Positions 21,447 to 60,419 of a stretch of DNA of 64,000 nt are shown here, one piece after another. Every line of letters begins with the position of its first letter. Position 1 is the first letter of the stretch. The notes under the pieces were generated by a model. The model worked only from the letters and a program-made list of their open reading frames with translations, had not been told where the DNA came from and did not search any database. Both the position numbers and the translations under genes were made by a program. This DNA comes from Rana temporaria (Eukaryota > Chordata > Amphibia > Anura > Ranidae). Location of the stretch: NCBI RefSeq assembly GCF_905171775.1, contig NC_053489.1:315164022-315228021 (forward strand), in the 5' to 3' direction.

Positions 21447-21449
<3 letters not shown>
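20705..21449. mobile_element. hAT-like element inside PLE-B
   Basis: The ends TAGGGCTGTGC and its right partner ACAGCCCTA are inverted, with ATTAATCGATTAA near both termini. The flanks are both ATATATAT, which fits an 8-bp duplication but is weak evidence because a TA microsatellite lies there. No transposase was seen. Confidence 0.65.
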
Positions 21450-21500
<51 letters not shown>

Positions 21501-21511
21501 TATATATATAT
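21450..21511. repeat. (TA)n microsatellite
   Basis: An uninterrupted TA tract with one AAATA break lies directly after the hAT-like element, in the place where PLE-A has a short TATATATATA. Confidence 0.95.
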
Positions 21512-22020
21512 TCTCCATACTCATTTTATCTTTGACCTTCACAATATTATTCTCCCTCATATGTCACTTGGTTGTTATCGCCCGTGTCATTTTCGGTAGC
21601 AGACTTAAATTATTTCGCAAAATACCCTCCTTTTTAGATATTTATGGCATCTCATTTATCCTATTTCAATTTACTCTAGGCTTTTAGCCATTATATATTT
21701 TTTTAATAATTGTTTTATGCATACTTGATAGTATTGTTTTTACAACACCGAGAAACTATTATTTCTTCAGTTCCGGCATCTGCGATATAGCAACATGTCT
21801 TCATCGTTGTAGCTATTAAACTTTCCCATCATGCATTCCATTATATGTTTGCACTCAAATCATGTCTTGCTTTTTAATACTTTTTTCACACAGAGCTGAA
21901 GATTTTAAATTAGTGTGAACTTTTGTTTTGTACCACCAACAAAATGGCTGCGCCCATCACCGCACAAATATCCTTAAGAAAACGCATTTCCATTCACAAT
22001 ATAAGGACACTTCCTAAGCC

Positions 22021-22080
22021 CATTACTCATCCCCTGATGAAGTCACGTGATCACCGACAATACATGTAGGGACGTAGAGG
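22021..22080 (+). ncRNA. Hammerhead-like motif in the PLE-B 3' arm
   Basis: CTGATGA at 22034-22040 is followed by GTC..GAC stem II options, then ACATGTA|GGG (stem III and cleavage context) at 22062-22071, as in PLE-A. The GAA core box is disrupted (ACAAT). It is a decayed relic, and its value is that both arms share the motif at the same place. Confidence 0.45.
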
Positions 22081-22879
22081 CAACCGGAAGTGACGCAGGC
22101 GAGCTCGGAGCCCGTGGATACACGTTTTGTTTACGGTTTGAATGCCAGTACCTTGTATACTTTTTATGAAAAAAATGCAATTGTAGTTAAAACATACTAC
22201 ACTATCCTGGAAATCCTTTTACCTTCCCTGCTATCATATATGCAGGACATCTAGAGACCCCTTACACCACGGACATAACAGCCACTGCCCACTTCCAGGG
22301 ATTACCCAAAGCACCAACCAGGCAGGCTGGATCCACTCAAGCTTTTCTTATATGCTGTAACCTCACAGCAGTGGAGTAAGGGGCCATCCATTTACCTTAG
22401 CAGAAGGCACTGAAGAGCCATCACTCTGCCCAATTGCACCCAAGAAGGCACTGAAGAAGCCATCACTTTTTATGTGCGATGGCACATTTTGGACTTTTTA
22501 TTTTTGCATCACACTTTGGAATTGACCATGTTTACCTAATGCACCTTTGCATTTCATGATTGTTTACATATTTCACAGCAGATGTGATCGTTTCAGAGCA
22601 GATGTTATTTGCGCTTGTACTATTTGAAGTATTTTCCATGATTCTTTCACATTGTGTCACATACCTCTTTAGCATTTGAGGTTTATTTGGACACTATTGT
22701 TTGGCACGTTATTTCGTTTGCAAATTACACCCATTATCATTGCTTTTATGCTTGTGCATTTTTATAGTTTGCCACTTGCACAATATTTTGCACCTATTAT
22801 CATTGCTTTTATGCTTGTGCATTTTTATACTTTTGCATATAATTTTATCAACAGCTCAGCACTACTTTTCACTTAGATA

Positions 22880-23397
22880 GATATGATGCAATAGAAGTTA
22901 AATACTCTGGTTATTTACAACCCCAAGTCTGGAATAAAAACGCAGCGCATAGGCATTTATCCCTCTTTTTTCCTCCCCTTTCTTTTTCCTTTGGCAAAAA
23001 TAAAGGCATTTTCACCCACAGAACTATGTCTGGTGAAGAGGTGCTCAATTCTTTAGACCAGGGGATGCCCAACCTTTTGCAGATGGAGGGCCACTTAAGC
23101 AACTTGGTAACCGGTCGCGGGCCGACGGACACAACCCACTATTCTTTTTTTCTGATGTGCTGCGGTTTACAATGCAGTGCACCTTTGGCTTTCCTGCACT
23201 TTGCAATAGACTTCTATTGTATTCTGCAGGTTTGGTGCACTTTCAGAAAGCTCACCAAACTCACAGTTAAACAGAAGTCTATGGCTCAGTGCAGGTAACC
23301 TGCAGGTAAACTGCAGGTAAACTGCTCTGCATCTGTGGGTCATTTTGAAAGCAGCCCAGTAACCAGAATGATTACATTTTTGGCAGGTAAATCTATT
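22880..23397. other. RAD23B downstream flank with a hAT-like end
   Basis: CCAGGGGATGCCCAACCTTT at 23057 resembles the left end of a hAT family, but no right end is visible nearby. The rest holds short repeats (CAGGTAAACTGCAGGTAAAC near 23310). I see no gene here. Confidence 0.4.
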
Positions 23398-25176
23398 TTT
23401 ATTTATATACTTCAACAGTATATTTAGCCGTTTTCTTATTGTTCAGCTTTTAGAAACACGAGCCATACAAAAATTGTTATAGTGAATTGCACAAAAAAAG
23501 GAGGGGGGGGGGGGGCAGGCATGCATGTTTTTTTGTACATTCGGGTGTGTTAAAGAGCCCATTCAAATGAAGGTCTCAATGCAATGCACAATAAAGCAAA
23601 CACACTACACTTTAGGACATTGCACAGAGGGACATGGGGCCCCACAGATTAAAAAAAAAAAACTACCTACTGTAACAATCAAGTGGTTTAGCAGCTCTTT
23701 CCTATTCTGAACAGGTCAAACACAGTTTATACAAAGATCATTTTTATAAGATCTGAGTGAAGATTTGTCAAAAAAAAAACAAAAAAACACCACACTACAG
23801 CCACCATCAAAACGTAAATTTGCCTAGCTGTCAACAGCAAGCTCTTATTTTGACAGACATCAGTCCATTCCATCATACAAAGCATACAGAAATCAGATAG
23901 AACAGCAAATAATTTTACCCACACACTGTACAAGGAGAACCTTTAATGTTGTGCATATTTTTATGTTTTTTTTTTTCTTTTCCTTTTTGCCGATTGTCCA
24001 TCTGTCCATTCATCCAAAGTATATAAGTGGTACATACACAAATAGTCCTAACAGTTCAATTATATGCCATGCCCTCTTTAAAAATAACAGAGGATGGGTT
24101 GACCTCTCAAGCTCTGTCATGCCAGCTTTACAGCAGAGTAACTCTTATTGAATATTTTGCTACAGGGGGGATGAAAATTAAAACGGTGCAAAAACCCTTC
24201 TGCCAGCTTCTCACATTAAGCAGCTTGTATTGATATGGGTCTGGTTGGTATAGGTGTTCATTCAGGAGAAGTATAGGGGTAAATGGGCTGGCAGTAAACA
24301 GTTGTTGCACAATGTCATCTGACATGGAAATTAAGTAATCACTGGAAAAAAAAAATATGTTACTTCTTAAACACAGCAAGTGGGCTCCATCAAAACTAAA
24401 AAACATGCAACAGTTGTTTTAAAACCTTTACTGCAATGTAAAAATTGAAGAGAATGAGCAATTAGAAAGCTATCCATTTCAATTAACGGTAAGGAAAAAA
24501 ACAAAAACATACTGTTTTGTCAGCCAGAACAGAAAGTGGCTACTTCACAACCAATGATCAGGGATTTACTTAAATATCAGTAAAGATTTATTGGAAGAAA
24601 GTGCTTCTGAACCCATTTTCACAGCATTTGCCACAAAAGGTGTTCTGTGCACTAACTTCAGGCAAATGATCAGCTATCTATAGTTTGGCATTTACATTTC
24701 ATAAGTCTTCCTTAAAGCCCTAAAGTCTTACAAGGTAACAAGCTGGTGCTACTGTGAATTACAAATACCTCCAATAGCACCAGTTTTGTTTTTTTTCAAT
24801 ACCAAGGTATATGTCAGAAAGAAAACAAGAGGCAGGGCATTACACTAATTTTCTGGATCTAAATATACTAGTGAAAAAATAAAATATATGTAAATTAGCA
24901 GATGGTATTCAGAGGGGAAAATGCTTGCAGAAGCTATATTTTCAAATTTTTGTCTTTAATAATCTTTCCCATAGCACACATGGATTGCTGCAACTGCTCA
25001 ATTATAGCAGATGTATGCATTATATTCTAGCTTTTTCCAATATTTCCCTAACCCACCCCACCCTCGACTATTGTACACCAAATATTGTGGATATGAGCCC
25101 AAATCATCCCAATAAATCCAGTGAGCAAAGTTAGTGTAATGCACTGGTGTGAAGTGAGATAAAAAATAGTCTTTTT
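23398..25176 (-). other. Probable RAD23B 3' untranslated region
   Basis: This minus-strand stretch follows the RAD23B stop codon. It is AT-rich and mostly free of recognised transposon ends between 23,700 and 25,176. Minus-strand AATAAA signals lie at 24592-24587 and 23403-23398. The true end cannot be chosen by eye. RAD23B messages of other vertebrates have long 3' ends, which would fit either site. Confidence 0.45.
24587..24592 (-). terminator. Candidate RAD23B polyadenylation signal
   Basis: AATAAA on the minus strand, about 585 bases after the stop codon. A second candidate is at 23398-23403. The choice needs transcript data. Confidence 0.35.
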
Positions 25177-52207
<27,031 letters not shown>

Positions 52208-52399
52208 CTGTCAAACAAAGCACAATAAGAATGCCGCTGTAAATGCTGCCAAACATTTCTTTATAAATTTGCAAATGCATAAAATGAAGTTAATTAACAT
52301 ATGAAAAACATCAGTACATTTGGGGAGTAGTGCAGCTATGGAGTGCTTACCAGCATGAAAAAAAAAAAAAAAAAAAAGATGAAAAAAAAAATAGGAAAG

Positions 52400-52578
52400 C
52401 AATGAAAATCGACATCCCAGACGCCTTCTCACATCAATTCCGGTCACTTCTGGTGTGCCCTACACCTTTACCCTGATGAAGTCACAAGGTGCGTGATGCA
52501 ACGACGTAGGGCACGCAAAGCTGACGAACACCGGAAGTGACCGGAATTGATGCGAGAAGGTGCGTGGAACACCGATTT
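52400..52578 (+). ncRNA. PLE-type hammerhead-like motif within a long inverted repeat
   Basis: CTGATGA (52473-52479), stem II GTCAC/GTGAT, then GCAAC..GT, A|GGG, with outer pairing GTGCCC (52455-52460) to GGGCAC (52509-52514). The second core box reads GCA in place of GAA. Outside this, CCTTCTCACATCAATTCCGG (52424) and its near complement (about 52540-52560) extend the pairing to arms of about 70 bp. The layout matches the hammerheads of Penelope-like terminal repeats, but no RT or GIY-YIG sequence is adjacent, so it is a solitary terminal relic. Confidence 0.5.
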
Positions 52579-52753
52579 CATTTTTTTACCATCTTTTATG
52601 GACTATTCCTGAAACCATTATCATTCTATATATTTGTTTTCACTCAAGTGGACTTTATATTCATTAGGAGAAAATAATTATATATAATATAAAAAACACT
52701 GGTTTAGTGCTATTTTTTTTGTTCTTGCCACTTGTTTTAGGCACTGGCCTTTT

Positions 52754-53700
52754 TAACCACTTAAGGACCAGACCAATATGCTGCTACATGACCCAAGGGT
52801 TTTTTACAATTTGGCACTGCGTCGCTTTAACAGACAATTGCGCAGTCGTGCGACGTGGCTCCCAAACAAAATTGGCGTCCTTTTTTCCCCACAAATAGCT
52901 TCTTTTGGTGGTATTTGATCACCTCTGCAGTTTTTATTTTTTGCGCTATAAACAAAAATAGAGCGACAATTTTGAAAAAAAAAAATCTATATTTTTTACT
53001 TTTTGCTATAATAAATATCCCCCAAAAACATATATAATTTTTTTTCCCTCAGTTTAGGCCGATACGTATTCTTCTACCTATTTTTGGTAAAAAAAAAAAA
53101 AAAAAAAAAAAAAAATCGCAATAAGCATTTATCGATTGGTTTGCGCAAAATGTATAGCGTTTACAAAATAGGGGATAGTTTTATTGCATTTTTATTATTA
53201 TTTTATTTATTTTTTACTACTAATGGCGGCGATCAGCGATTTTTTTCGTGACTGCGACATTATGGCGGACACTTCTGACAATTTTGACACATTTTTGGGA
53301 CCATTGTAATTTTCACAGCAAAAAATGCATTTAAAAATTGCATTGTTTATTGTGAAAATGACAGTTGCAGTTTGGGCGTTAACCACAGGGGGCGCTGTAG
53401 GATTTAGTGTTCACCTAGTGTGTGTTTACAACTGTAGGAGGGTGTGGCTGTAGGAATGACGTCATCGATCGAGTCTCCCTATATAAGGGATCACTCGATC
53501 GATGCAGCGCCATAGTGAAGCACAGGGAAGCCGTGTTTACATACGGCTCTCCCCGAGGGAATCCGACCGCAGCATGTAGCGGGGGGGTCCCGATCGGACC
53601 CCCCACCCGCTAGAAGGCAGGGACGTACAGGTACGCCAATGTGCCTGTACGTGCCATTCTGCCGACGTATATATACATGCGGCGGTCGGGAAGGGATTAA
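52754..53700. repeat. AACCACTTAAGGACC-type repeat, copy 1
   Basis: It starts AACCACTTAAGGACCAGACC and contains GGCACTGCGTCGCTTTAAC, TTTGCGCTATAAACAAAAA, an A run, and a hairpin at ATCGATCGAGTCTCCCTATA. It ends near GGTCGGGAAGGGATTAA. Related sequence lies at 41700-41880, 54573-55440 and 56043-56480. Confidence 0.65.
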
Positions 53701-54572
53701 GTAACCACTTTTTAGGCACTTTTTCACTTCCAAGTGATCATTATTATTATTATTATTATTATTTTTCCCCCATTCATTTTCACCGGATACTCCTCTTTGA
53801 CATCAGCCATTTTTGGATATTTGTGTTTTTATATTTGATGTATTTTTCTTGAGCGCGGTATCACCTTGCATATTATAATCTATGAGGCATAATGAGTCTT
53901 TTAATCAATTTTTTCTACAAGTTTTTGGAAAATGTGGAAAGAAAAGAAACACTTTTTTTTTTAACACAAAATTGTCAATTTTTACAATATTTCTCACACA
54001 TAGGTCGTACATACCAAAATAGCAAATGTGGGAGACTTTCCACAGCCTGGCCACATACAATGGCCCAACATGCAGGGAGCACCATTAGGTGTTCTAGGGG
54101 CATATATTTCAAATCTAATTTGACTACCGATTACACATTTGTGAGACACTGATGGGCACTATAGTGGCATGAATGTGGATGAGCATGGCTGGGGATGGAT
54201 GAGTGCTGCATTTAGCACAGAGCAGCTCTGTGGGCACTACAGATCCAGCCCACAGTGCTTCTGCACCTGATCCCTCCCCTCTCCGCTCACACTGTACCGA
54301 TCGGTACAGAGAGGGGAGAGAGAAACCAGACACGATGCCGGCTTGTTTACAAGTGATCGCTCTGTCATTTGACAGAATGATCACATGGTAAACTGCCGCT
54401 GTCAGAGGTCACAGATACTCCTGTCTACGCGCCCCAGGGGGCACGATTCTGGGACATCGTCATAGTACGCCATCCAAGAGTTAGCGTGCCAAATGACGGC
54501 TACAGCGCGGTTAATATCAAATATTTATATTTCTCCACAACCCTTCATGCAGCTTCATGCCTGACTCCCAGT

Positions 54573-55440
54573 TAACCACCTCAATATCGGGCACTTTCAC
54601 TCCCTTCCTGCCATTTTTCAGCTTTCAGCACTGTCACACTTTGAATGACACTTGCACAGTCATGCAACACAGTACCCATATGACATTTTTAACATTCTTT
54701 TCCCCACAAATAGAGCTTTCTTTTGGCGGTATTTTATCACCTATGCAGTTTTTATTTCTTGCGCTATAAACAAAAAGGGGGACAAGTTTGAAAAAACACA
54801 ATATGTTTTACTTTTTGCTATAATAAACATACAATTTATTTTTTAAAACCATTTTTTTCCCCAGTTTAGGCCAATACTTGAACATTTTTTTTTGTTTTTT
54901 TAACAAAAATCGCAAAAAGCGTCTAAAACATAGTGATAGATTTATAGCATTTTTATTTATTTTTACTAGTAATGGCGGCGATCTGCGATTTTTATCGTGA
55001 CTGCGATATTGCGGCGGACATATCAGACACTTGACACATTTTTGGGACCACATTTATACAGCGATTAGTTCTATAAAAATGCATGGATTACTGTGTAAAT
55101 GTGACTGGCAGAAAAGGGGTTAACACTAGGGGGCAATCAAGGGGGTTAAATGTGTTCCCTAGGGAGTGATTCTAACTGTGGGTGGAGGGGACTGACTGAG
55201 GGAGGTGACCGATCGGCGTCCCTATGTACAAGGGACACACCATCGGTCTCCTCTCCATGACAAGATTACAAGTTGACAAGTTTACACGCACACAGATCCA
55301 CGGTCCTGCTCAGTTACTGGGCAAACACTGGTGCCCGACAGACATCGCTGCCTGCTGGGCACGCGCATCAGGTCCCCAGTGACTCGGCGCATGCCCCCTA
55401 GAAGCCTGGGAAGGAGAAGACGTCATATGACATCCAGCCT
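54573..55440. repeat. Related dispersed repeat, copy 2
   Basis: It shares TTAACCACCTCA, CACTTGCACAGTCATGCAAC, TTGCGCTATAAACAAAAA and GGCGGCGATCTGCGATTTTT with copy 1. No coding content. It is diverged and lacks clear ends. Confidence 0.55.
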
Positions 55441-56042
55441 GAACTAAAGCCTCATCGTCCCGCCGTCAAAAATACTCTTTATATCCTACTTCTAGGAAAA
55501 CTGGGTATGTTTTTTTTTTTTTTGCTTACCTGCTCCATGCAGTGGTTTTGCACAGAGCAGCACTGATCTTCCTCTTCTGGGGTCCCCCGCCAGTGCTCCT
55601 CTCCCCTCCCACCTGCCCCCAGAGCAAGCAGCTTGCATTGGGGGTTCCCGAGCCACTGCCCTGCTTATCAATTCATACAGAGCCGTCGCTCAGCCCTCCA
55701 CCTCTCTCTCTCCTGCTGAGGCTCTTGTGCACATCTCTGAAAGAAGATTGGGCTCTGGTAAATACAAGTGGGGCTGCTACGCAGAGGTTTTTTTTTTTAC
55801 CATCATGCATAGAATACATGAAGGATAGAGATAGATAGATAAGATATAAAAAAAACACCCTTCAGTCTTGGCACATTAACCACTTATAGTAGCGATGATC
55901 CGCTGTTTCTTTTTAACTAGAAAGAGCTAAATGTACGACAGGTGATAAAAACAATTTTTTGGGGGGGGGGGGGGGAGAATATACGTACGAAAATTATTTG
56001 TACATACGATGGACGAATGTCATTTGAAAAAGTTCACTTGCT

Positions 56043-56480
56043 TAACCGCTTAAGGACCGCCTCCTGCACATTTACGTCGGCAGAATGGCACGGCTGGGCA
56101 CATTCACGTACAGGTACGTCCTCTGCTAGTGCCCGGTCGCAGGCGCGCACCCGCGACCCAGTCCAAAGCTGTGGGGCCCGATCGCTGCTGGAGTCCCGCG
56201 ATCGGTCCCCGAAGCTGAAGATAGGGGAGAGCTGTGTGTAAACACAGCTTCCCCGTTCTTCTCTGTGGCGCCGTCATCGATTGTGTATCCCTATAAAAGG
56301 GATCACACAATCGATGACGTCACACCTACAGCCACACCCCCCTACAGTTAGAAACACATATTAGGTCATACATAACCCCGTCAGCGACCGCGCAATTGTC
56401 TGTTAAAGCGACGCAGTGCCGAATCGCAAAACCTGGCCGATCCTTTAGCTGCCTAAAGGTCCGGGTCTTAAGTGGTTAAC
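56043..56480. mobile_element. Short inverted-end member of the AACCACTTAAGGACC family
   Basis: TTAACCGCTTAAGGACC and GGGTCTTAAGTGGTTAA are inverted ends. A hairpin, GTCATCGATTGTGTATCCC facing its complement, lies at 56270-56318. No transposase. Confidence 0.65.
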
Positions 56481-57675
56481 ATTTTTAAATAAATGGAATT
56501 TCTAAAAAAAAAAAACACACATACACTGTCCAAAAATGTATTCAATCAAGAAAAGGCCACTATTCTCTTTAGAATTTTCCCATCACTGTGGTTTTTAAAC
56601 AAACAATTTGACCCCATTAACGACTGTGGCGAGGTGGAGGTGGACGCCGTCATGAACAAGCAGTATACCCATAAATATATTATATAAATAATTTAAAAAC
56701 GTGCGTAGTGCCAGAAAAAAAAAAAAAAAAAAAGAAGATATGGAAAATAGAGTCCTCAATTATTGAATTTAATGCTCCATTGTAAAAACGGAAAAATGTA
56801 AGAAAGTCCAGCGAAACAGTAAAAAACGTATTTGGAAAGTCCAGTGCAGCAATGAAGTGAAAACATCTCCAGCACCTCATGAAGTGAACATGCCGTTTCA
56901 AACCCCTTGCTCAGGTCAGCCACCACATCCCAGTGAACTGAACACTTACCAGAGACAATGGCTACTATTACAACAGCATGCATGCCTTTAATGTGTGTGT
57001 CATCCCTTGATAACATCGCTGCTCGATTCCAGGGTGCCAGTGGCTTCATATGCAAGGATTTTATGCTACTTTCTATTGTCTTTATGTTTTTTATATGCAT
57101 TCAGATTAAAAATGACTAAACCATGAGGATTATATCCGGCTCCTGGTGAACTTTATTTATCATAGTCTTAACCCCGATGAGACGTGTTGCTTGACAGGCT
57201 TACTGGATGACAGATGCACATTAAAAGGCGTGCATGCTGGCAAATGTTCATTTCACTGGGATGCAGTGGCTGATCTCTGAGCACAGGGTTTGAAACTACA
57301 TGTTCACTTCAGGAGGTGTTGGAGATGGTTTCACTTAATTGATGCACTGGACTTTCCAAATACGGTTTTACCGTTTTACAATCACTTTAATAAGAAGGTC
57401 CAGTGAAATGTTTGTTATTTAGAAAAAAATAACAAAAACTAACATGTTATATACTTACCTGCTCTGTGCAGGGGTTTTGCACAGAGCAGCCCCGATCCTC
57501 CTTTTCTGTTGTCCCCCGCAGCGCTCCTGGCTGCTCCTCTTCGAGTGTCCCCGCGGAGAGCCGCATGGTAGCACAGCGGCTGGACTCGTGCACATCACTA
57601 GGACGATCGGGTTCAAGTAAGAAAAAAAAAAAAAAAAGGGGGGGACTCTGGGGGGCAGCTGCAGCATAGAAGGCA

Positions 57676-58172
57676 TTTCCCCTTAAAAGGGGTTGTAAGG
57701 GGAAAAAAAAAAATTCCTTAAATAGCTTCCTTTACCTTAGTACAGTCCTCCTTCACTTACCTCATCCTTCCATTTTGCTTTTAAATGTCCTCATTTCTTC
57801 TGAGAAATCCTCACTTCCTGTTCTGTCTGTAACTCCACACATAATGCAAGGCTTTCTCCCTGGTGTGGAGAAACCCTCCTGCTCGCCCCCTCAAGAGGCT
57901 AAGGACGCTCTCTACTTTGCAGATAGAGAAAGGAGCTGTGTGTTAGTGGGCGTCCTGACACTCCTGCTCGCCCCCTCAAGTGGCTTTCTCCACACCGGGT
58001 AGAAAGCCTTGCATTACTGTGTGGAGTTACAGACAGAAGAACAGGAAGGGAGGATTTCTCAGAAGAAATAAGGACATTTAAAAGCAAAATGGAAGGATGA
58101 GGCAAGTGAAGGAGGACTGCACTATGGTAAAGGAAGCTAGGGAAATTTTTTTTCCTTTAAAACCCCTTTAAT
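57676..58172. repeat. Foldback element in RAD23B intron 1
   Basis: TTAAAAGGGGTTGTAAGGGG at the left mirrors CCTTTAAAACCCCTTTAA at the right. The inner arms (ACAGTCCTCCTTCACTTACC and its complement, TGCAAGGCTTTCTCC and its complement) pair for most of 200 bp. The centre holds two CCTGCTCGCCCCCTCAAG copies. Confidence 0.75.
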
Positions 58173-58578
58173 GCATAGAATGTTCTTACCGTGGAGGATT
58201 ACATTCAATAATTGAGGACTCATTACACTTTATTATGATTTTTTTTTCCTGGCGCAACACAATTTTTTTAGATTAGAAAAATCTAACAAACATTCTTAAA
58301 ACAAAGGCTATTGAAGGAAATATTAATTTATATATTGCCAGCATAAGACAGCAGGATCAGGTAGCTTTCAACCAGCTACCTGCCTATCTCAAGATATCTT
58401 TTGCCTGTTATCGATTAGATGTTTTATTCCCTAACCATATAGCTGGTTATTTAGATTTACCACTGCATATAGATATTGAAGAATAAATGGTCTTTTTTAA
58501 AACTTTACATAACTAAACTTGTATACAATATTTTTTGATGTTTTAATTAGATTAATCGAAACAATTAACCAACTAATC

Positions 58579-59310
58579 CAGGGTTTGACAAATTTGCTTG
58601 GAATCTAGGAGCCAGCTAAAAAAGTTAGGAGCCAGAAAACGCGCCCCGTCGAGCTTGCGCGCAGAAGCGAACACATACGCGACTAGCGCCCGCATATGTA
58701 AACGGTATTCAAACTACACGTGAGGTATCGCCGCGATCGTTAGAGCAATAATTCTAGCTCTAGACCTCCTCTGTAACTTAAAACTTGCAACCTGTAGATT
58801 TTTTTTAAACATCGCCTATGGAGATTTTAAAGGGTAAAAGTTTGTCGACATTCCACAAGCGGACGCAATTTTGAAGCATGACATGTTGGGTATCAATTTA
58901 CTCGGCGTAATATCTTTCACAATTTAAAAAAAATTGGGATAACTTTACTGTTGTCTTATTAATTTAAAAAAGTGTATTTTTTCCCCAAAAAAGTGCACTT
59001 GTAAGACCGCTGCGCAAATACGGCGTGACAAATATTGAAACGATTCTCTAGGGTGTTAGAGTAAAAAATATATATATATAAATGTTTGGGGGTTCTAATT
59101 AGAGGGAAGGCGATGGCAGTGAAAATAGTTAAAAATGAAATTAGAATTACTGTTTAACTTGTAATGCCAACGGCCACCACCAGATGGCGCCAGCTCACAG
59201 AAGGAAGAGCTTGGGACTTCACAAGGCCGCGGCCTAAATTACCGACAGGCGCCAAGTCACAATTTTTTTGTTGCAGTTGCGACCTGGCGCCCGGATATTG
59301 TCGACCCCTG
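58579..59310. mobile_element. hAT element with CAGGGTTTGACAAA ends
   Basis: The left CAGGGTTTGACAA and right TTGTCGACCCCTG are inverted ends. The exact 8-bp duplication AACTAATC flanks it (58571-58578 and 59311-59318). It sits inside an older repeat with TAATCGAAACAATTAACC / ATCGATTATGAAAATAATCC and the GCAGCCCTA end at 59343-59351. A second copy enters at 63659. Confidence 0.85.
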
Positions 59311-60172
59311 AACTAATCGATTATGAAAATAATCCTTAGGTTGCAGCCCTATCGTTGTCTATGGAGCAACGATCAGTAATGCAGCGATGCTTACAGGGCC
59401 ATAAATCTGAAAAATGGGCATGTCTTTTTAAAGGGGTTTCAGCTCCCACTTCCTCCCAGGGCACTGCGGCGCCGGAAAGAAGTTCACCTCTCTCCCCCCT
59501 CCCTCTCGGCAAACATCTGGGATGTGTCGCAGGTCCCAGATGATTGCCCAGCTGGTCACAGTTCAGCTTGCGCATGAGCAGTGCGTGCCCGACTGTGAAG
59601 CCACAGCCGGGCGCCCACAGTAGTGATGCCGGAGGGGAGGGGGAAGAGGAGTGGGGCTTTGTACGCTCACATCGCTGAACCCTGCAACAGGTATGTGTCC
59701 GATTATTAAATACCAGCAGCTGCAGTATTTGTAGATGCTGACTTAATTTAAAAAAAGTAAGTGGGAAAAGGCCACGATATATATATATTCCCTATGGCCT
59801 TTCCTAATGTAATGGCCGCGGCTTCGGCCTACCTCCGGAGCCGCGACCTTAACGCTAGGAAAGGCCGCGGCTTCGGCCTAGCTCCGGAGCCGCGGCCATC
59901 TTGGTACACCCGGCGGCGGCCCTCCTCTGTTTACACCCACAGAGGAGGAGCCCGCACTCGTGGGACACGCCACTCGTCTGTCGGTATTAGCTGGGGGGGT
60001 CACTGTCCTGAGAAGGGGGGGTCTGCACCGAAGGGGTACTATAGTTGGTGGGGGGGAGATGTGGATATTACAGTGGGGGAGATTTTTTTTTTTGCCGATC
60101 CGAAAAATGATCCGATCCGTGACTCCTGATCCGAGGAACGATCCGAACCATGAGTTTTTTGATCCATTGCAC

Positions 60173-60419
<247 letters not shown>

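Larger units (their letters stand above)
20170..22870 (+). mobile_element. Penelope-like element PLE-B, inverted 5'-truncated partner
   Basis: The plus-strand copy starts at about 20170 in the region before GIY-YIG and runs to a 3' end at about 22870 (CAGCTCAGCACTACTTTT), matching the PLE-A end at about 15470. The GIY-YIG relic near 20320-20420 reads VYMLECSCGLQYVGRT and RLLRIRIKE, then breaks. The 3' arm carries the same CCCTGATGAAGTCA motif as PLE-A. A hAT-like element (20705-21449) and a TA tract interrupt it. The RT is absent. Confidence 0.8.

Noticed and set aside
57560..57620. A second tRNA-like sequence (TGGTAGCACAGCGG .. GGGTTCAAGT followed by A run)
   Set aside because: The A and B boxes are suggestive, but the same region aligns with a repeat near 55.5 kb lacking these boxes, and no cloverleaf is apparent.
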